A DNA stretch of 64,000 nt from Micromonospora inaquosa (GCF_003857055.1 NZ_QGSZ01000217.1:62001-126000); one strand, 5' to 3'; shown: positions 43,401 through 51,898, counted from the stretch's first letter. Notes: generated by a model not told the origin, from the letters alone. A program made the numbers and translations.

Positions 43401-43933
43401 AACCGTGCCCTGCCCTTCGACACCGAGCGGACGAGGTAGCCCTCGTCGCCCACCTTGGCCAGGTCGCGGGCCGCGATGCTGCGCCCCACCAGCGGCGAAC
43501 TCGCCGGTGTGCCCACCACTACCGCGCCGTCCGGGACCGTGCCGCCGTCGCCCGTCGTCACCGGTGTCGGCTGGCCGAGCAGCCCGCCCAGGCCGCGTAC
43601 CAGTTCGTCCCGGGCGGCGCCCAGCGTGGACTCGGCGAGTTTCTCGCTGGAACCGGGAGCCATCGCGAGGTCCGTGGTGTGCCGGTGGGCCCTGGTGGCG
43701 TCGGCGTTCTCGACCACGATCGCCGTGGCCGCCCGGCGGTAGTCGCGCAGCAGCTTCGCGTCGTCGACCGGCACGTACCGCAACCACAGGTCGGAGCCGC
43801 TGTAGTCGCCCGGCGACGCGGCCGCGGCGACCGGCGTGGTGGTGGCGACCGTGAGGGTGGCCGCGACGGTGGCGAACACCGTGCCCAGCACGATGAGGGT
43901 CCGCCGTAGCCGGGGCACCGAAGCTCGGTTCAT
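40472..43933 (-). CDS. Secreted multidomain GH67 alpha-glucuronidase
   Basis: 1153 residues; ATG 43933 is six bases after GAGGAG (an ATG at 43939 abuts it). Signal peptide ~1-38. The N-terminal GH67 accessory domain is followed by the barrel with LTVKANSEGQPGP (general acid Glu378), DNVFLQTKNGPLDFQAREP (Asp461) and QITQEYTG (Glu489). The helical C-terminal domain has YYNKADSVGLGFDRSPTGSNLAAQY and LLMWFHHVPWGH. These GH67 signatures indicate removal of (4-O-methyl)glucuronic acid from xylo-oligosaccharides. Residues ~780-1153 add an Ig/cadherin-like domain and a concanavalin-like domain. Most GH67 enzymes are intracellular and ~680-700 residues, so export and the extra domains are unusual. Confidence 0.9.
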   Translation of the reverse strand: MNRASVPRLRRTLIVLGTVFATVAATLTVATTTPVAAAASPGDYSGSDLWLRYVPVDDAKLLRDYRRAATAIVVENADATRAHRHTTDLAMAPGSSEKLAESTLGAARDELVRGLGGLLGQPTPVTTGDGGTVPDGAVVVGTPASSPLVGRSIAARDLAKVGDEGYLVRSVSKGRARFTVIAGNTDLGALYGTFAFLRLLQTQKPIDHLRVAESPKIKHRLLNNWETERLYAGNNASGLGGLNGESGAIFNFAATGASAGRNLPVILDRYLVMARALASLGINGITINNVNADNAYLTSARIAQEAALADALRPYGIRLGLSIRYTAPTDSRFAPDTLTNSQLDPYGAEFRGWWHRRAQQIQAAIPDFMGLTVKANSEGQPGPQDFGYDHGDGANAIAAAVAPLGMTVHWRTFVYNAEVDNDRLKRAYLEFGPIDDEAQPDGSRGRFADNVFLQTKNGPLDFQAREPIHPMFGRMENTNQALELQITQEYTGQNWMLTYLGPMYEEILKTDTYATDANGKLLKERLVGDIVDGSAQHHSDTAIVGVANLGNADNLTGHHFAQANLFAFGRQAWDWTLDSADIATDWTRMTWSNDRRVVDTIRRMMMGSWESLVSYQTPLGIGHQFAEGAHYRPDPADWAGRDDWSPIYYNKADSVGLGFDRSPTGSNLAAQYFPRLQQRYGDIDSVPENLLMWFHHVPWGHRMDSGRTFWAELVYRYQMGVQYVTWMRETWETLQPDIDARRFTEVRAKLAVHEADAANWRDTSVNYWKEFSGRDIPVNDAPLSATITVNGKTFGGFNLSDTSYTIPVPAGASPTITKVRTADRKARYEIISQAADVPGQAVVKVTTESFFGPLVKNYVFNLVPDTTLTALRVDGKGLTAFAPSVLRYNALTPAGTTTVPTVTATAADPAASVVVEQATDPTGQARVTVTNGAASSVYTVELNTTITGSDEFESTQLRAQWQWVRPDESRRRLADGSLVITSQQGDLQGNVNTARNLALQDVDGDWTAESAVVFSRPLATNNEQGGVLGYADDNNYVKLAWEMGNATAAINKARIVFLREQNGTASTLEITGADAQRIVGADGAIWLRLTKIGNSYRAYYSSDGDVYRYIGSTTLNAEPTKAGLLAFNRAGTSTDLDVAFDYFRIESRGERIR

Positions 43934-44039
43934 CGCCATCTCCTCGTTCGTCCGCTGGGGACGCCGGTGCGCCCGTCCCGCGAGCGCAACGACGTTGACA
44001 GATGGATTCCCGTCGATCCTGTCGGGGGCGGTCGGACCT

Positions 44040-44055
44040 CGGCAACGAGTTGTCG
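44040..44055. promoter_or_regulatory. LacI-type operator upstream of GH67
   Basis: CGGCAACGAGTTGTCG: arms CGGCAAC/GTTGTCG with one mismatch around a 2-bp centre. It lies ~107 bp upstream of the GH67 start codon, in the gap after the LacI gene's stop, and matches the site at 45277-45292 in front of the ABC operon. A weaker CAACGACGTTG lies nearer the gene at 43987-43997. Confidence 0.6.
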
Positions 44056-44080
44056 TTTCTTGTCGTGGGGCCGTGCGGCC

Positions 44081-45163
44081 TCACGGCAGGTGGGCCGCCG
44101 GGCCCGGCCCGGACCGCTGCCGAGCCCACGAGGGTCGGGCGCGACCGGGGCTCGGGTTGCGCGCGGCCGTCGAGTCGCGGACCACGAGGCGAACCGGCAG
44201 GACCATCGGTCGGCCGGTGTGCCCCGGCGCCCCCTCGATCATCGTGAGCAGGTGCCGGGTCGCGGCTGAGCCCTCCGCGTAGAGCGGCGCCGCGACAGTG
44301 GTGAGGCCGGGCGTGACGATGTCGGCGGCGAGGATGTTGTCGAAACCCACGACGCTGACGTCGCCCGGAACGTTGACGCCCATCCGGCTGAGGCCGCGGA
44401 TGATCCCGATGGCCATCTGGTCGTTGAAGGCGAGGACCGCCGTCGCGGGACGCGCGTACAACTCCTGTGCGGCCCGCTCACCGCCGGCCATGGTGGGGCT
44501 GAACGGCCCGATCTGACGAACCTTGATCTCCAACTCCATGCCCGCTTCGAGCAGCGACCGCCAGCGGATGCCGTTCGGCCAGGACGCCTGCGGCCCCGCG
44601 ACGTAGGTGATGTGGTCGTGCCCCAGCTCGCCGAGGTGCTCGGCGGCCCGCCGCACCCCACGTGGGTCGTCCGTGACGACGCACGGCACGTCGGCGAGAG
44701 CGCGGTTGAGGACCACCACCGGTCGCTGTTTGGCGACCATCCGGATGGCTGAGTCGGACATCCGGCTGCTGGCCAGCACGATGCCGTCGACCGTCGACAT
44801 GGCGCGTTCCACAGCCGCCCGTTCCAACCGGTCGGACTCCTGGGCGTCGATCAGCACTGTGGTGTATTCGCCGTCGGTCGCCGCCTCCTGCGCGCCGCGC
44901 ACGATCTCCGCGTACACCGGGTTGGTGATGTCGGCGATGACCAGCGCGATCATCTGCGTGCGGGACGTGGTGAGGGCGCGGGCGAGGGGGTTGGTCCGGT
45001 AGCCCAACCGCTCGGCGACCCGCCGGATCCGTTCGGCGGTCTCGGAGTTGACGCGACTCGGCCGGGAGAAGGCGCGGGACACCGTGGACGGTGACACGTC
45101 GGCCTCGACAGCGACGTCGTAGATCGTGACTCTCTTTCCCGGCGGCCTGGTGTGGTCGGGCAT
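44081..45163 (-). CDS. LacI-family transcriptional repressor
   Basis: 360 residues; ATG 45163 is seven bases after GGAGGAG (an ATG at 45169 is too close). HTH VTIYDVAVEADVSPSTVSRAFSRPSRVNSETAERI, then hinge RTNPLARALTTSR and the sugar-binding core through GFDNILAADIVTPGLTTVAAPLY. The C-terminal ~25 residues are a disordered Arg/Pro-rich tail. It sits between the GH67 gene (same strand, downstream) and the divergent ABC operon; palindromes on both sides suggest it represses both. Ligand probably a uronic-acid sugar, by context. Confidence 0.88.
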   Translation of the reverse strand: MPDHTRPPGKRVTIYDVAVEADVSPSTVSRAFSRPSRVNSETAERIRRVAERLGYRTNPLARALTTSRTQMIALVIADITNPVYAEIVRGAQEAATDGEYTTVLIDAQESDRLERAAVERAMSTVDGIVLASSRMSDSAIRMVAKQRPVVVLNRALADVPCVVTDDPRGVRRAAEHLGELGHDHITYVAGPQASWPNGIRWRSLLEAGMELEIKVRQIGPFSPTMAGGERAAQELYARPATAVLAFNDQMAIGIIRGLSRMGVNVPGDVSVVGFDNILAADIVTPGLTTVAAPLYAEGSAATRHLLTMIEGAPGHTGRPMVLPVRLVVRDSTAARNPSPGRARPSWARQRSGPGPAAHLP

Positions 45164-45276
45164 CTGCATGCTCCTCCCGGCTACGCGGCGTGATCATGGT
45201 ATGGCGGCCGTGAATACTCGGCAATGCCCCGGCAACAATCCGGGGCCGCCGGATCGCATTCGCGCGAGGCAATACA

Positions 45277-45292
45277 TGGCAACCCGTTGCCG
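45277..45292. promoter_or_regulatory. LacI-type operator upstream of the Pot-type ABC operon
   Basis: TGGCAACCCGTTGCCG has perfect GGCAAC/GTTGCC arms around CC and is located in the divergent promoter region between the LacI gene (start 45163) and the binding-protein gene (start 45351). A further CGGCAAC half-site is at 45230-45236. Confidence 0.6.
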
Positions 45293-45350
45293 CGGTGGCG
45301 GGCCGGCTGTCTCAATCAGCGGGGATGACACCTGGCGGAGGGAACGGCTC

Positions 45351-46571
45351 ATGGGTATGACGCGGCGCGGAGCTCTCCTGGTCACGGCATCGTCGCTCCT
45401 GGTGGGCGCGGTCGGGTGCGGGGCACCCGAAGCTCCCGGTGGCACCGAGGGCGACACCACGGGCGAGGTGCCACAGCGGCCCGGTAAGGCCGTCACGCTC
45501 AACGTCCTCGACGTGGCGGGCAACCTCCAGTTGACCCAGGGGATGATCGACGAGTTCGTCTCGAAGAACCCCGAGGTGATCTCCCGGGTGACCTATTCGA
45601 AGGCGCCGGCGCCCGAGCTGGCCGGGAAGATCAAGGCCCAGCAGGGGGCGGACCGGGTGGACATCGGTCTCGTGCTGACCGGCGTCGACGGCCTGGCCGC
45701 CGGGATCGAGCAAGGGCTCTGGATCGACGTGCTGCCGACCTTCCAGGACCGCCTCGGCGGCATGCGCGACTACCTGACGCCGGCCGCCGCGATGCAGCAG
45801 CTCGCCGGCAACGCGGGCGTCACCGTCACCTACTACCCGTCCGGCCCGCTGCTCGAATACCTGCCGTCCCGCCTCGCCTCGCCTCCCACCAGCGCGGACG
45901 CGTTGCTCGCCTGGGCCAAGGCCAACCCCAAGAAGTTCCAGTACGCCCGCCCGGCCAACTCCGGCCCGGGCCGGACCTTCCTGATGGGTCTGCCCTACAT
46001 CCTCGGCGACTCGAACCCCAAGGACCCCACCGCGGGGTGGGACAAGACGTGGGCCTTCCTCAAGGAGTTGGGCCAGTACGTCGACTACTACCCGTCCGGC
46101 ACCACCGAGACGATGAAGAACCTCGCCAACGGCACCGCGCACCTGATCGTCAGCACGACCGGTTGGGACATCAACCCGCGGGTGCTCGGCACGGTGCCCA
46201 AGGAGGCCAGGATCACCCCGATCGACGGCTTCCACTGGGTCACCGACGCGCACTACGCGGTCATGCCCAAGGGCGTGTCGACCGACACCCAGGCCGCGGT
46301 GCTGGCCCTGTTGGCGTTCATGCTCACCCCCGAACAGCAGGCGAAGGCGTACGACGAGGGCTACTTCTACCCGGGCCCGGCGATCAAGGAGGTCCAGCTC
46401 TCGTCGGCGCCGCAGAAGAGTCAGGACGCGATCCGGGAGTTCGGTCGCCCGGAGTACGACGCGCTGATCGCCGGGAACCCGACCGAGGTCCCGCTCGACG
46501 CGAAGAGCCTGGTGGCGGCGTTCAGCCGCTGGGACCGCGAGATCGGTGGCGGGAAGGTCAAGCAGGGATGA
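45351..46571 (+). CDS. ABC transporter substrate-binding lipoprotein
   Basis: 406 residues; GGAGGGAA lies six bases before ATG 45351. Twin arginines (TRRGALL) plus lipobox VGAVGC (Cys23) suggest a Tat- or Sec-exported lipoprotein. The mature part is a family 1 solute-binding protein (LNVLDVAGNLQLTQGMIDEFVSKNPEVISRVTY, DNLANGTAH-like LANGTAHLIVSTTGWD), closer in length and pattern to the PotD/iron/2-aminoethylphosphonate type than to MalE. First gene of a four-gene importer operon, its stop overlapping the ATPase ATG. Ligand unknown; LacI and GH67 context point to a sugar acid. Confidence 0.82.
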   Translation: MGMTRRGALLVTASSLLVGAVGCGAPEAPGGTEGDTTGEVPQRPGKAVTLNVLDVAGNLQLTQGMIDEFVSKNPEVISRVTYSKAPAPELAGKIKAQQGADRVDIGLVLTGVDGLAAGIEQGLWIDVLPTFQDRLGGMRDYLTPAAAMQQLAGNAGVTVTYYPSGPLLEYLPSRLASPPTSADALLAWAKANPKKFQYARPANSGPGRTFLMGLPYILGDSNPKDPTAGWDKTWAFLKELGQYVDYYPSGTTETMKNLANGTAHLIVSTTGWDINPRVLGTVPKEARITPIDGFHWVTDAHYAVMPKGVSTDTQAAVLALLAFMLTPEQQAKAYDEGYFYPGPAIKEVQLSSAPQKSQDAIREFGRPEYDALIAGNPTEVPLDAKSLVAAFSRWDREIGGGKVKQG

Positions 46572-47680
46572 GCGGCTTCTCCCAGCTGCGGCTGGACGGG
46601 GTGTCCCGCCGGTTCGGTGGTCAGGCCGCGCTCACCGAGCTGGACTTGACGATCGAGGCGGGGGAGTTCATCGCCCTGCTCGGCCCGTCCGGCTGCGGCA
46701 AGTCGACGGCGTTGAACTGTCTGGCCGGGCTCCTGCCGTTGACGGCGGGGAGCATCTGGCAGGACGAGCGCCGCATCGACACGCTGCCACCGGAGCGGCG
46801 CGGCTTCGGCATGGTGTTCCAGAGCTACGCCCTCTTCCCGCACCTGACGGTCCGGGCGAACATCGCCTTCGGACTGCGGATGCGGCGGCTGCCCAAGGAG
46901 GAGACCCGCCGGCGTACGGAGGAGGCGGTACGGCTGGTGCGACTGGAGGACCACGTCGACAAGCTCCCCGGTCAGCTCTCGGGTGGGCAGCAGCAGCGCG
47001 TCGCGATCGCCCGCGCCGTCGTGTTCGAGCCGTCCCTGGTGTTGATGGACGAGCCGTTGAGCAACCTCGACGCCAAGCTGCGCCTGGAGATGCGGACCGA
47101 GATCCGCCGGCTGCACCAGTCGCTGGGGCTCACCACCGTCTACGTGACCCACGACCAGGAGGAGGCGCTCTCCCTGGCCGACCGGCTGGTGGTGCTGCGG
47201 GAGGGGCGGGTGCAGCAGATCGGCTCGCCGCGCGAGCTGCACACCCGGCCGGCGAACTGGCACGTCGCCGACTTCATGGGCTACCGCAACCTGTGGCGGG
47301 GGCGGGTGGAGCAGCTCGACGGTGCCCAGGCCACCGTCGAGTCGTCCGGCCATCGCCTGCTCGGCGAGGCGGTCGGTGGCCTCCAGAGCCGGGCGGAGGC
47401 CGTCGTCGCGGTACGCCCCGAGGACATCCGCGTCGACGGGCCCGGCGAAACGCGCAACACCATGTCGGCGACCGTCGAGGTGGTGGAGTATCAGGGTCGC
47501 GAGTTGGCGGCCGAGGCCCGCACCGACACCGGGCTGCTGCTGCACCTGCGGACCGAGCAGCGCATCGCCCCGGGCGACCAGGTCAAGCTCGCCGTCGACC
47601 CGCAGCGGCTGCTCGTCTACCCCGCCGACGTGTCGGCGCGGGCCGACCGCCTCGCGGACGCCTCGGGGGCGACGCGGTGA
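46568..47680 (+). CDS. ABC transporter ATPase (PotA/MalK type)
   Basis: 370 residues. Walker A GPSGCGKST (39-47), Q-loop FQSYALFPHLTV, signature LSGGQQQR, Walker B LVLMDEP, switch VYVTHDQEEA. The C-terminal ~110 residues form a TOBE/OB domain (VVAVRPEDIRVDG, VVEYQGRELAAEARTDTG), as in PotA and MalK. Encoded within the operon, so this importer has its own ATPase, unlike the bxl-like system. ATG overlaps the binding-protein stop. Confidence 0.9.
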   Translation: MSGFSQLRLDGVSRRFGGQAALTELDLTIEAGEFIALLGPSGCGKSTALNCLAGLLPLTAGSIWQDERRIDTLPPERRGFGMVFQSYALFPHLTVRANIAFGLRMRRLPKEETRRRTEEAVRLVRLEDHVDKLPGQLSGGQQQRVAIARAVVFEPSLVLMDEPLSNLDAKLRLEMRTEIRRLHQSLGLTTVYVTHDQEEALSLADRLVVLREGRVQQIGSPRELHTRPANWHVADFMGYRNLWRGRVEQLDGAQATVESSGHRLLGEAVGGLQSRAEAVVAVRPEDIRVDGPGETRNTMSATVEVVEYQGRELAAEARTDTGLLLHLRTEQRIAPGDQVKLAVDPQRLLVYPADVSARADRLADASGATR

Positions 47681-48576
47681 GCGGCGCCGGGCCCGGGAGG
47701 CCGCTGACGCACTGGCAGCACCGTCTCGCCGAGCGGGGCGTCGACCGTCAGCTCTGGTTGCTGGTCCCGGCGCTGGTCTTCGTCGTCGCCCTGTTCCTCT
47801 ACCCGTTCTTCTACGGGTTGACGCTCTCGTTCCAGCCGACCAGGGGCGGACCGTTCAGCGACTACGCCCGGTTCTTCTCCGACTCGTACGAGCGGGGCAC
47901 GATCTGGATCACGCTGCGGATCGCGTTGCCCGCCGCGTTGCTGAACGTCCTCGCCGCGGTGCCGATCGCCTACCGGATGCGCGGCCGGTTCCGGGGCAAG
48001 CGCTTGGTCACCACGCTGCTGGTCGTGCCGATCACGCTCGGCACGGTCCTCACCGCGCAGGGGTTGTTGAACTTCCTCGGCCCGACCGGCTGGTTCAACC
48101 GGATCCTGCTGGCCACCAACCTCGTCGAGGAGCCGGTGCGGCTGACCCACAACTACTGGGGCGTGTTCTTCTCGCTGGTGATCACCGGCTTTCCGTTCGC
48201 GTTCCTGCTGGTGCTCTCGTACCTGTCCGGCATCGACCCGACCCTGGAACGGGCCGCGGCGACGTTGGGCGCGGACTGGCGTCGCCGGTTCACCCGGATC
48301 ACCCTGCCGCTGCTGATGCCCGGCCTCGCCACCACCTTCTGCCTGACCTTCGTGCTGGCGTTCAGCGTGTTCCCGTCGGCGGTCCTGGTCGGCAACCCGG
48401 CCGGTGAGACCCGGGTCATCTCCCTCGCCGCCTACCAGGCCGCGTATGAGCGGTACGACTACCCGTACGCGTCCGCGATCGCCATGATCATGGGCTTCGT
48501 CGAGCTGGTCATCATCGCGGTGGTGCTGGCCGCTCGCAGCCGCTTCTACACCGGTTCCACCGGAGGCAAGGGCTGA
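47677..48576 (+). CDS. ABC transporter permease (PotB-like)
   Basis: 299 residues from a GTG overlapping the ATPase stop. Six transmembrane segments, with the EAA-type loop ERAAATLGADWRRRFTRITLPLLMPGL. The short periplasmic loops and PotB-like order (LTLSFQPTRGGPFSDYARFF) fit polyamine/sugar-acid/phosphonate permeases rather than MalF. Last base overlaps the next ATG. Confidence 0.86.
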   Translation: MSGAGPGRPLTHWQHRLAERGVDRQLWLLVPALVFVVALFLYPFFYGLTLSFQPTRGGPFSDYARFFSDSYERGTIWITLRIALPAALLNVLAAVPIAYRMRGRFRGKRLVTTLLVVPITLGTVLTAQGLLNFLGPTGWFNRILLATNLVEEPVRLTHNYWGVFFSLVITGFPFAFLLVLSYLSGIDPTLERAAATLGADWRRRFTRITLPLLMPGLATTFCLTFVLAFSVFPSAVLVGNPAGETRVISLAAYQAAYERYDYPYASAIAMIMGFVELVIIAVVLAARSRFYTGSTGGKG

Positions 48577-49466
48577 TGGCAACGACCACCCGGGCGCGGC
48601 CGGCGCGACCCCCCGCCACCAGCACCGACCGGCGGCGGCGCATCGCCGCGAGGCCGGCCGCCTGGCTCGTGTGGGGCGTCGTCATCTTCTTCTTCCTCAA
48701 CCTGCTGGGCGTGGTGGCGTCCGTGCTGGTCAGCTCGTTCGGCCAGCGATGGTTCGACACCTGGCTCCCGGACGGCTACACCACCAGTTGGTACGCCCGA
48801 GCCTGGGACGAGTTCGCGCTCCTGCAGGTCATCGTCGTGACGCTGGAGGTCTCCGTACTCGTTGTGGGTCTGTCGCTGCTGATCGGCGTGCCGGCCGCCT
48901 ACGCCCTCGCGCGACGCTCGTTCCCGGGCAAGCGGCTGATCTTCCTGGTGTTCCTGCTGCCCATCCTCATGCCCCCGATCACGTACGGCATCCCGCTGGC
49001 GACCGTCCTGTACAAGTTCGGCCTGGCCGGGCACATGTCCGGGGTGGTGCTCGCGAACCTCGTACCGTCGGTGCCGTTCGTCATCCTGACCATGACCCCG
49101 TTCATCGAGCAGATCGACCCGCGGATCGAGAGTGCCGCGCGGATGTGCGGCGCGGGCCTGCGCACCGTGTTCCTGCGGGTCCTCACGCCGCTGCTGGTGC
49201 CGGGCATCCTCGCCTCCGCGATCCTCGTGCTGGTCCGGACCGTGGGCATGTTCGAGCTGACCTTCCTGACCGCGGGGCCCGACTCGCAGACCCTGGTGGT
49301 GGCGCTCTACTACTCGATGTCCGCGTCCGGGATCAGGGCCCAGCAGTCGGTCGACGCCATGGCCGTCATCTACACCTCGATGATGCTGGTCCTGCTCGTC
49401 GTCGCACTGCGCTACGTCAACCCGACCCAGCTGGTGGCGCAGGTCAAGGACGAGCCGGAGCACTGA
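48576..49466 (+). CDS. ABC transporter permease (PotC-like)
   Basis: 296 residues; the ATG shares one base with the previous stop (TGATG). Six transmembrane segments and EAA loop ESAARMCGAGLRTVFLRVLTPLLVPGI. Completes the importer. Its 3' end overlaps the 3' end of the convergent kinase gene by 23 bp. Confidence 0.86.
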   Translation: MATTTRARPARPPATSTDRRRRIAARPAAWLVWGVVIFFFLNLLGVVASVLVSSFGQRWFDTWLPDGYTTSWYARAWDEFALLQVIVVTLEVSVLVVGLSLLIGVPAAYALARRSFPGKRLIFLVFLLPILMPPITYGIPLATVLYKFGLAGHMSGVVLANLVPSVPFVILTMTPFIEQIDPRIESAARMCGAGLRTVFLRVLTPLLVPGILASAILVLVRTVGMFELTFLTAGPDSQTLVVALYYSMSASGIRAQQSVDAMAVIYTSMMLVLLVVALRYVNPTQLVAQVKDEPEH

Positions 49467-50970
49467 CGTCGGCGCCGGCGTCGAGGATCTCACCCAGGCG
49501 ACCCGCGACAGTGATGAGCGCGGGCAGCCGGGTCCGCAGACCGCGGTAGGCCGCGGTGAGAGCCGGGTCGACAGTGACGGGCTCGCCGCCGGGGACCCCG
49601 GGATCGAGCTGGGTGACCGCCGCCGGGAGATCGGCGCTGTGGCCGATCGCGAAGAGCCCGAGCGCCGCCGCGCCGAGGGTGACGTGGTCGGCCGCACCCG
49701 CGACGTGGACGGGGCAGTCCAGCACCGCGGCCATCACCTCGCGCCACAACGGAGACCGGAAGGCGCCGCCGGTGAGGCGTACGCTGCCGATCGGTGTCAC
49801 GTCGGCCAGCCGGTCACGGAGATCGCCGAGTTGCAGGCAGACCCCCTCCACGGCGGCCCGGACCAGGTGCCCGCGCGAGTGCTCGCTGCGCAGCCCCAGG
49901 AACGCGCCGGGCGGGGCGCAGCCCTCCGGTGGGGCCTCGTCGGCCCACAGGTAGGGCAGCATCACGAGACCGTCGCTGCCCGGTGCGATCCGTTCGGCGA
50001 GATCCAGCAGCGCGGGTACGGCGTGGTCGTCACCGAGGACCCGTCCCGCCCACCGCACGACGTTGCCGCCGTTGCCGACCGCCCCGCGGACAACCCACGC
50101 GTCGTCGGTCAGCGCCCCACAGGAGAAGGTTTCGGCCAGGTCAATGCGGGGGGCCTTGACGACAGTCCGCAGAGCCCCGGTGGCGCCGAGCGTCAGGCCA
50201 CCGACGGTGGGGTCGATCGCCGCCGCGCCCAGACTCCGCAACGGCCCGTCACCCGCGCCGACGACGACCGGTGTGCCCGACGGCAGGCCGATCGCGCGTC
50301 CGGCCGTCGGCGACAGCCGCAACACCGCCGTCGTGGGCAGGACCGGGGGCAGTTGACTCTCGGACACCCCGGCGAGATCGAGTACGGCGGAGCTCCACGC
50401 CCGACGGTGCACGTCGAACATCCCGGTGCCGGAGGCCGAGGACAACTCGGTCACCAGCATCCCGGTGAGCCGATGGACCACGTAGTCCTTGAGGCCGACC
50501 CACCACCGTGTGGCCGTGCAGAGGTACGGCTCGTGGCGGGCGAACCACAGGAGCTTGCAGAGCGGGTTCATCGGGTGCACCGGGGTACCCGTCAACCGGT
50601 GCAGCTCCCGGCTCTGGCCGGACGACCGCAGTTCACGGGCCGCCTCCGACGACCGCGTGTCACAGCGGGTCAGCAGCGGCGTCACCGGTGTCATCGCCGC
50701 GTCCAACCCGATCAGGCCGTACCTGGCGGAACTCAGCGCGAGGGCGACCACCTCCGCCCCGGCGGTGCCGGCCACACAGGCGGACGTCGCCGCCAGGGTC
50801 GCCGCCACGAGGACGTCCGGCTCCTGTACCCGCCAGCCGGGCACCGGTTCAAGCAGCGGGTACTCCCGCGTCGCGACGTGTCGTGCGGTGCCGTCCAGTG
50901 CGAACGCGGCCGCCCGCGCGGCCCTGGTGCCCACGTCGACTCCGACGATCACCCGACGCTCCGGCCCCAT
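49444..50970 (-). CDS. FGGY-family carbohydrate kinase
   Basis: 508 residues. First ATPase/sugar domain VIVGVDVGTRAARAAAFALDG with the phosphate-1 motif; LTRCDTRSSEAA; second domain GDGPLRSLGAAAIDPTVGGLTLGATGALR, and RLTGGAFRSPLWREVMAAVLDCPV with the adenosine motif. It resembles gluconate/xylulose kinases; sugar specificity is not decided. I use ATG 50970; a GTG at 51030 is in frame upstream. A degenerate LacI-type half-site pattern (CGGCAAGCGGTTG at 51001-51013) lies in this leader. Convergent with the ABC operon and likely to phosphorylate its cargo. Confidence 0.83.
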   Translation of the reverse strand: MGPERRVIVGVDVGTRAARAAAFALDGTARHVATREYPLLEPVPGWRVQEPDVLVAATLAATSACVAGTAGAEVVALALSSARYGLIGLDAAMTPVTPLLTRCDTRSSEAARELRSSGQSRELHRLTGTPVHPMNPLCKLLWFARHEPYLCTATRWWVGLKDYVVHRLTGMLVTELSSASGTGMFDVHRRAWSSAVLDLAGVSESQLPPVLPTTAVLRLSPTAGRAIGLPSGTPVVVGAGDGPLRSLGAAAIDPTVGGLTLGATGALRTVVKAPRIDLAETFSCGALTDDAWVVRGAVGNGGNVVRWAGRVLGDDHAVPALLDLAERIAPGSDGLVMLPYLWADEAPPEGCAPPGAFLGLRSEHSRGHLVRAAVEGVCLQLGDLRDRLADVTPIGSVRLTGGAFRSPLWREVMAAVLDCPVHVAGAADHVTLGAAALGLFAIGHSADLPAAVTQLDPGVPGGEPVTVDPALTAAYRGLRTRLPALITVAGRLGEILDAGADVSAPARP

Positions 50971-51078
50971 TCGCCCATGGTCGAGCGGCGTTCGGCGCGC
51001 CGGCAAGCGGTTGCGCGCAGTTGTCGTCACGGCGGGGGCACCCGCGGCGGGTAACCGACCCGCTGCGACGGCGGGTGC

Positions 51079-51792
51079 TCAGACCAGGAACTCCTCCCGC
51101 ATCCGCGCGCCCAGGTTGATCCCGCCGACGGCCCGTGGGCCGGCCGGATCGTGCACGGCGACGGTGTTGTTGCGACGCATCAGCTCACGAACGGCGGGCG
51201 GCAGTCGCGGCGGGTCGTCCATGGCCAGGAGCACCTGCCCGGCACTGGAGATCAGTCGATCGGCCAGGGTGGCGGCGTCGGTGTCCACCCGCACCCGGCC
51301 GTACTCCCAGCCGGCGGTGGTCAGGTCGAGCACCTCGAACACGCGGGTCAGCACCGGGGTCGGGTCGGTCACCCGGTCGAGCCGGGGCGCCCGGCTGCCG
51401 ACCACCGTGACGGCGGCGGCCACCTGCGCGTACGGGTGGAAGCCGCACGGCAACGCGAACAGCGGCCAGCGCAGGGCCGGGCCCGCCTCCTTCCACAGCG
51501 GCCGGTAGTTACGGCGGTGCACCAGCAGTCGCCGGCCCGTCCGCCGGTGGATCTCCTGGGCCTGAGCCTGAAGGTCCACATGGGCCTCATCGGCGACCTG
51601 ACTCACGATCCGGGCCGCCACCACCAGGCCGTCGTCGCTGTCGAGCGAGCCGGTGAGCGCCTCGACCTGGTCGTTGAACCGGATCCGCGCGTGGGAGCCG
51701 TACCGGGACTGGACGTCGTGCAGCAGCGCCTGCTGGCGTCCCGGGTCGAGCTGGACTCGCCTACCGCCCAGCAACCGACGGAGCCAACGCAT
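51079..51792 (-). CDS. Hypothetical protein
   Basis: 237 residues; ATG 51792 preceded by GAGGCGAC. Soluble, no signal peptide. Visible features: a basic N-terminus (MRWLRRLLGGRRVQLDPGRQQALL) and a mixed alpha/beta body with VHRRNYRPLWKEAGPALRWPLFALPCGFHPYAQVAAAVTVVG. Not recognised. Tandem with the two-component genes but separated by ~100 bp. Confidence 0.6.
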   Translation of the reverse strand: MRWLRRLLGGRRVQLDPGRQQALLHDVQSRYGSHARIRFNDQVEALTGSLDSDDGLVVAARIVSQVADEAHVDLQAQAQEIHRRTGRRLLVHRRNYRPLWKEAGPALRWPLFALPCGFHPYAQVAAAVTVVGSRAPRLDRVTDPTPVLTRVFEVLDLTTAGWEYGRVRVDTDAATLADRLISSAGQVLLAMDDPPRLPPAVRELMRRNNTVAVHDPAGPRAVGGINLGARMREEFLV

Positions 51793-51898
51793 GTCGCCTC
51801 GATTCAGCAGAGCCGTCGCGGACGGCGGCAATGCTAGTGCGTCGACTCTCCCTCATGTCGCCAAGGGGGTTGATCGACTCCGCTCTCAGGGACGGCGC

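Noticed and set aside
45230-45236. A third full LacI operator near the binding-protein promoter
   Set aside because: Only the CGGCAAC half is present; the second arm is missing, so it is mentioned only as a half-site.
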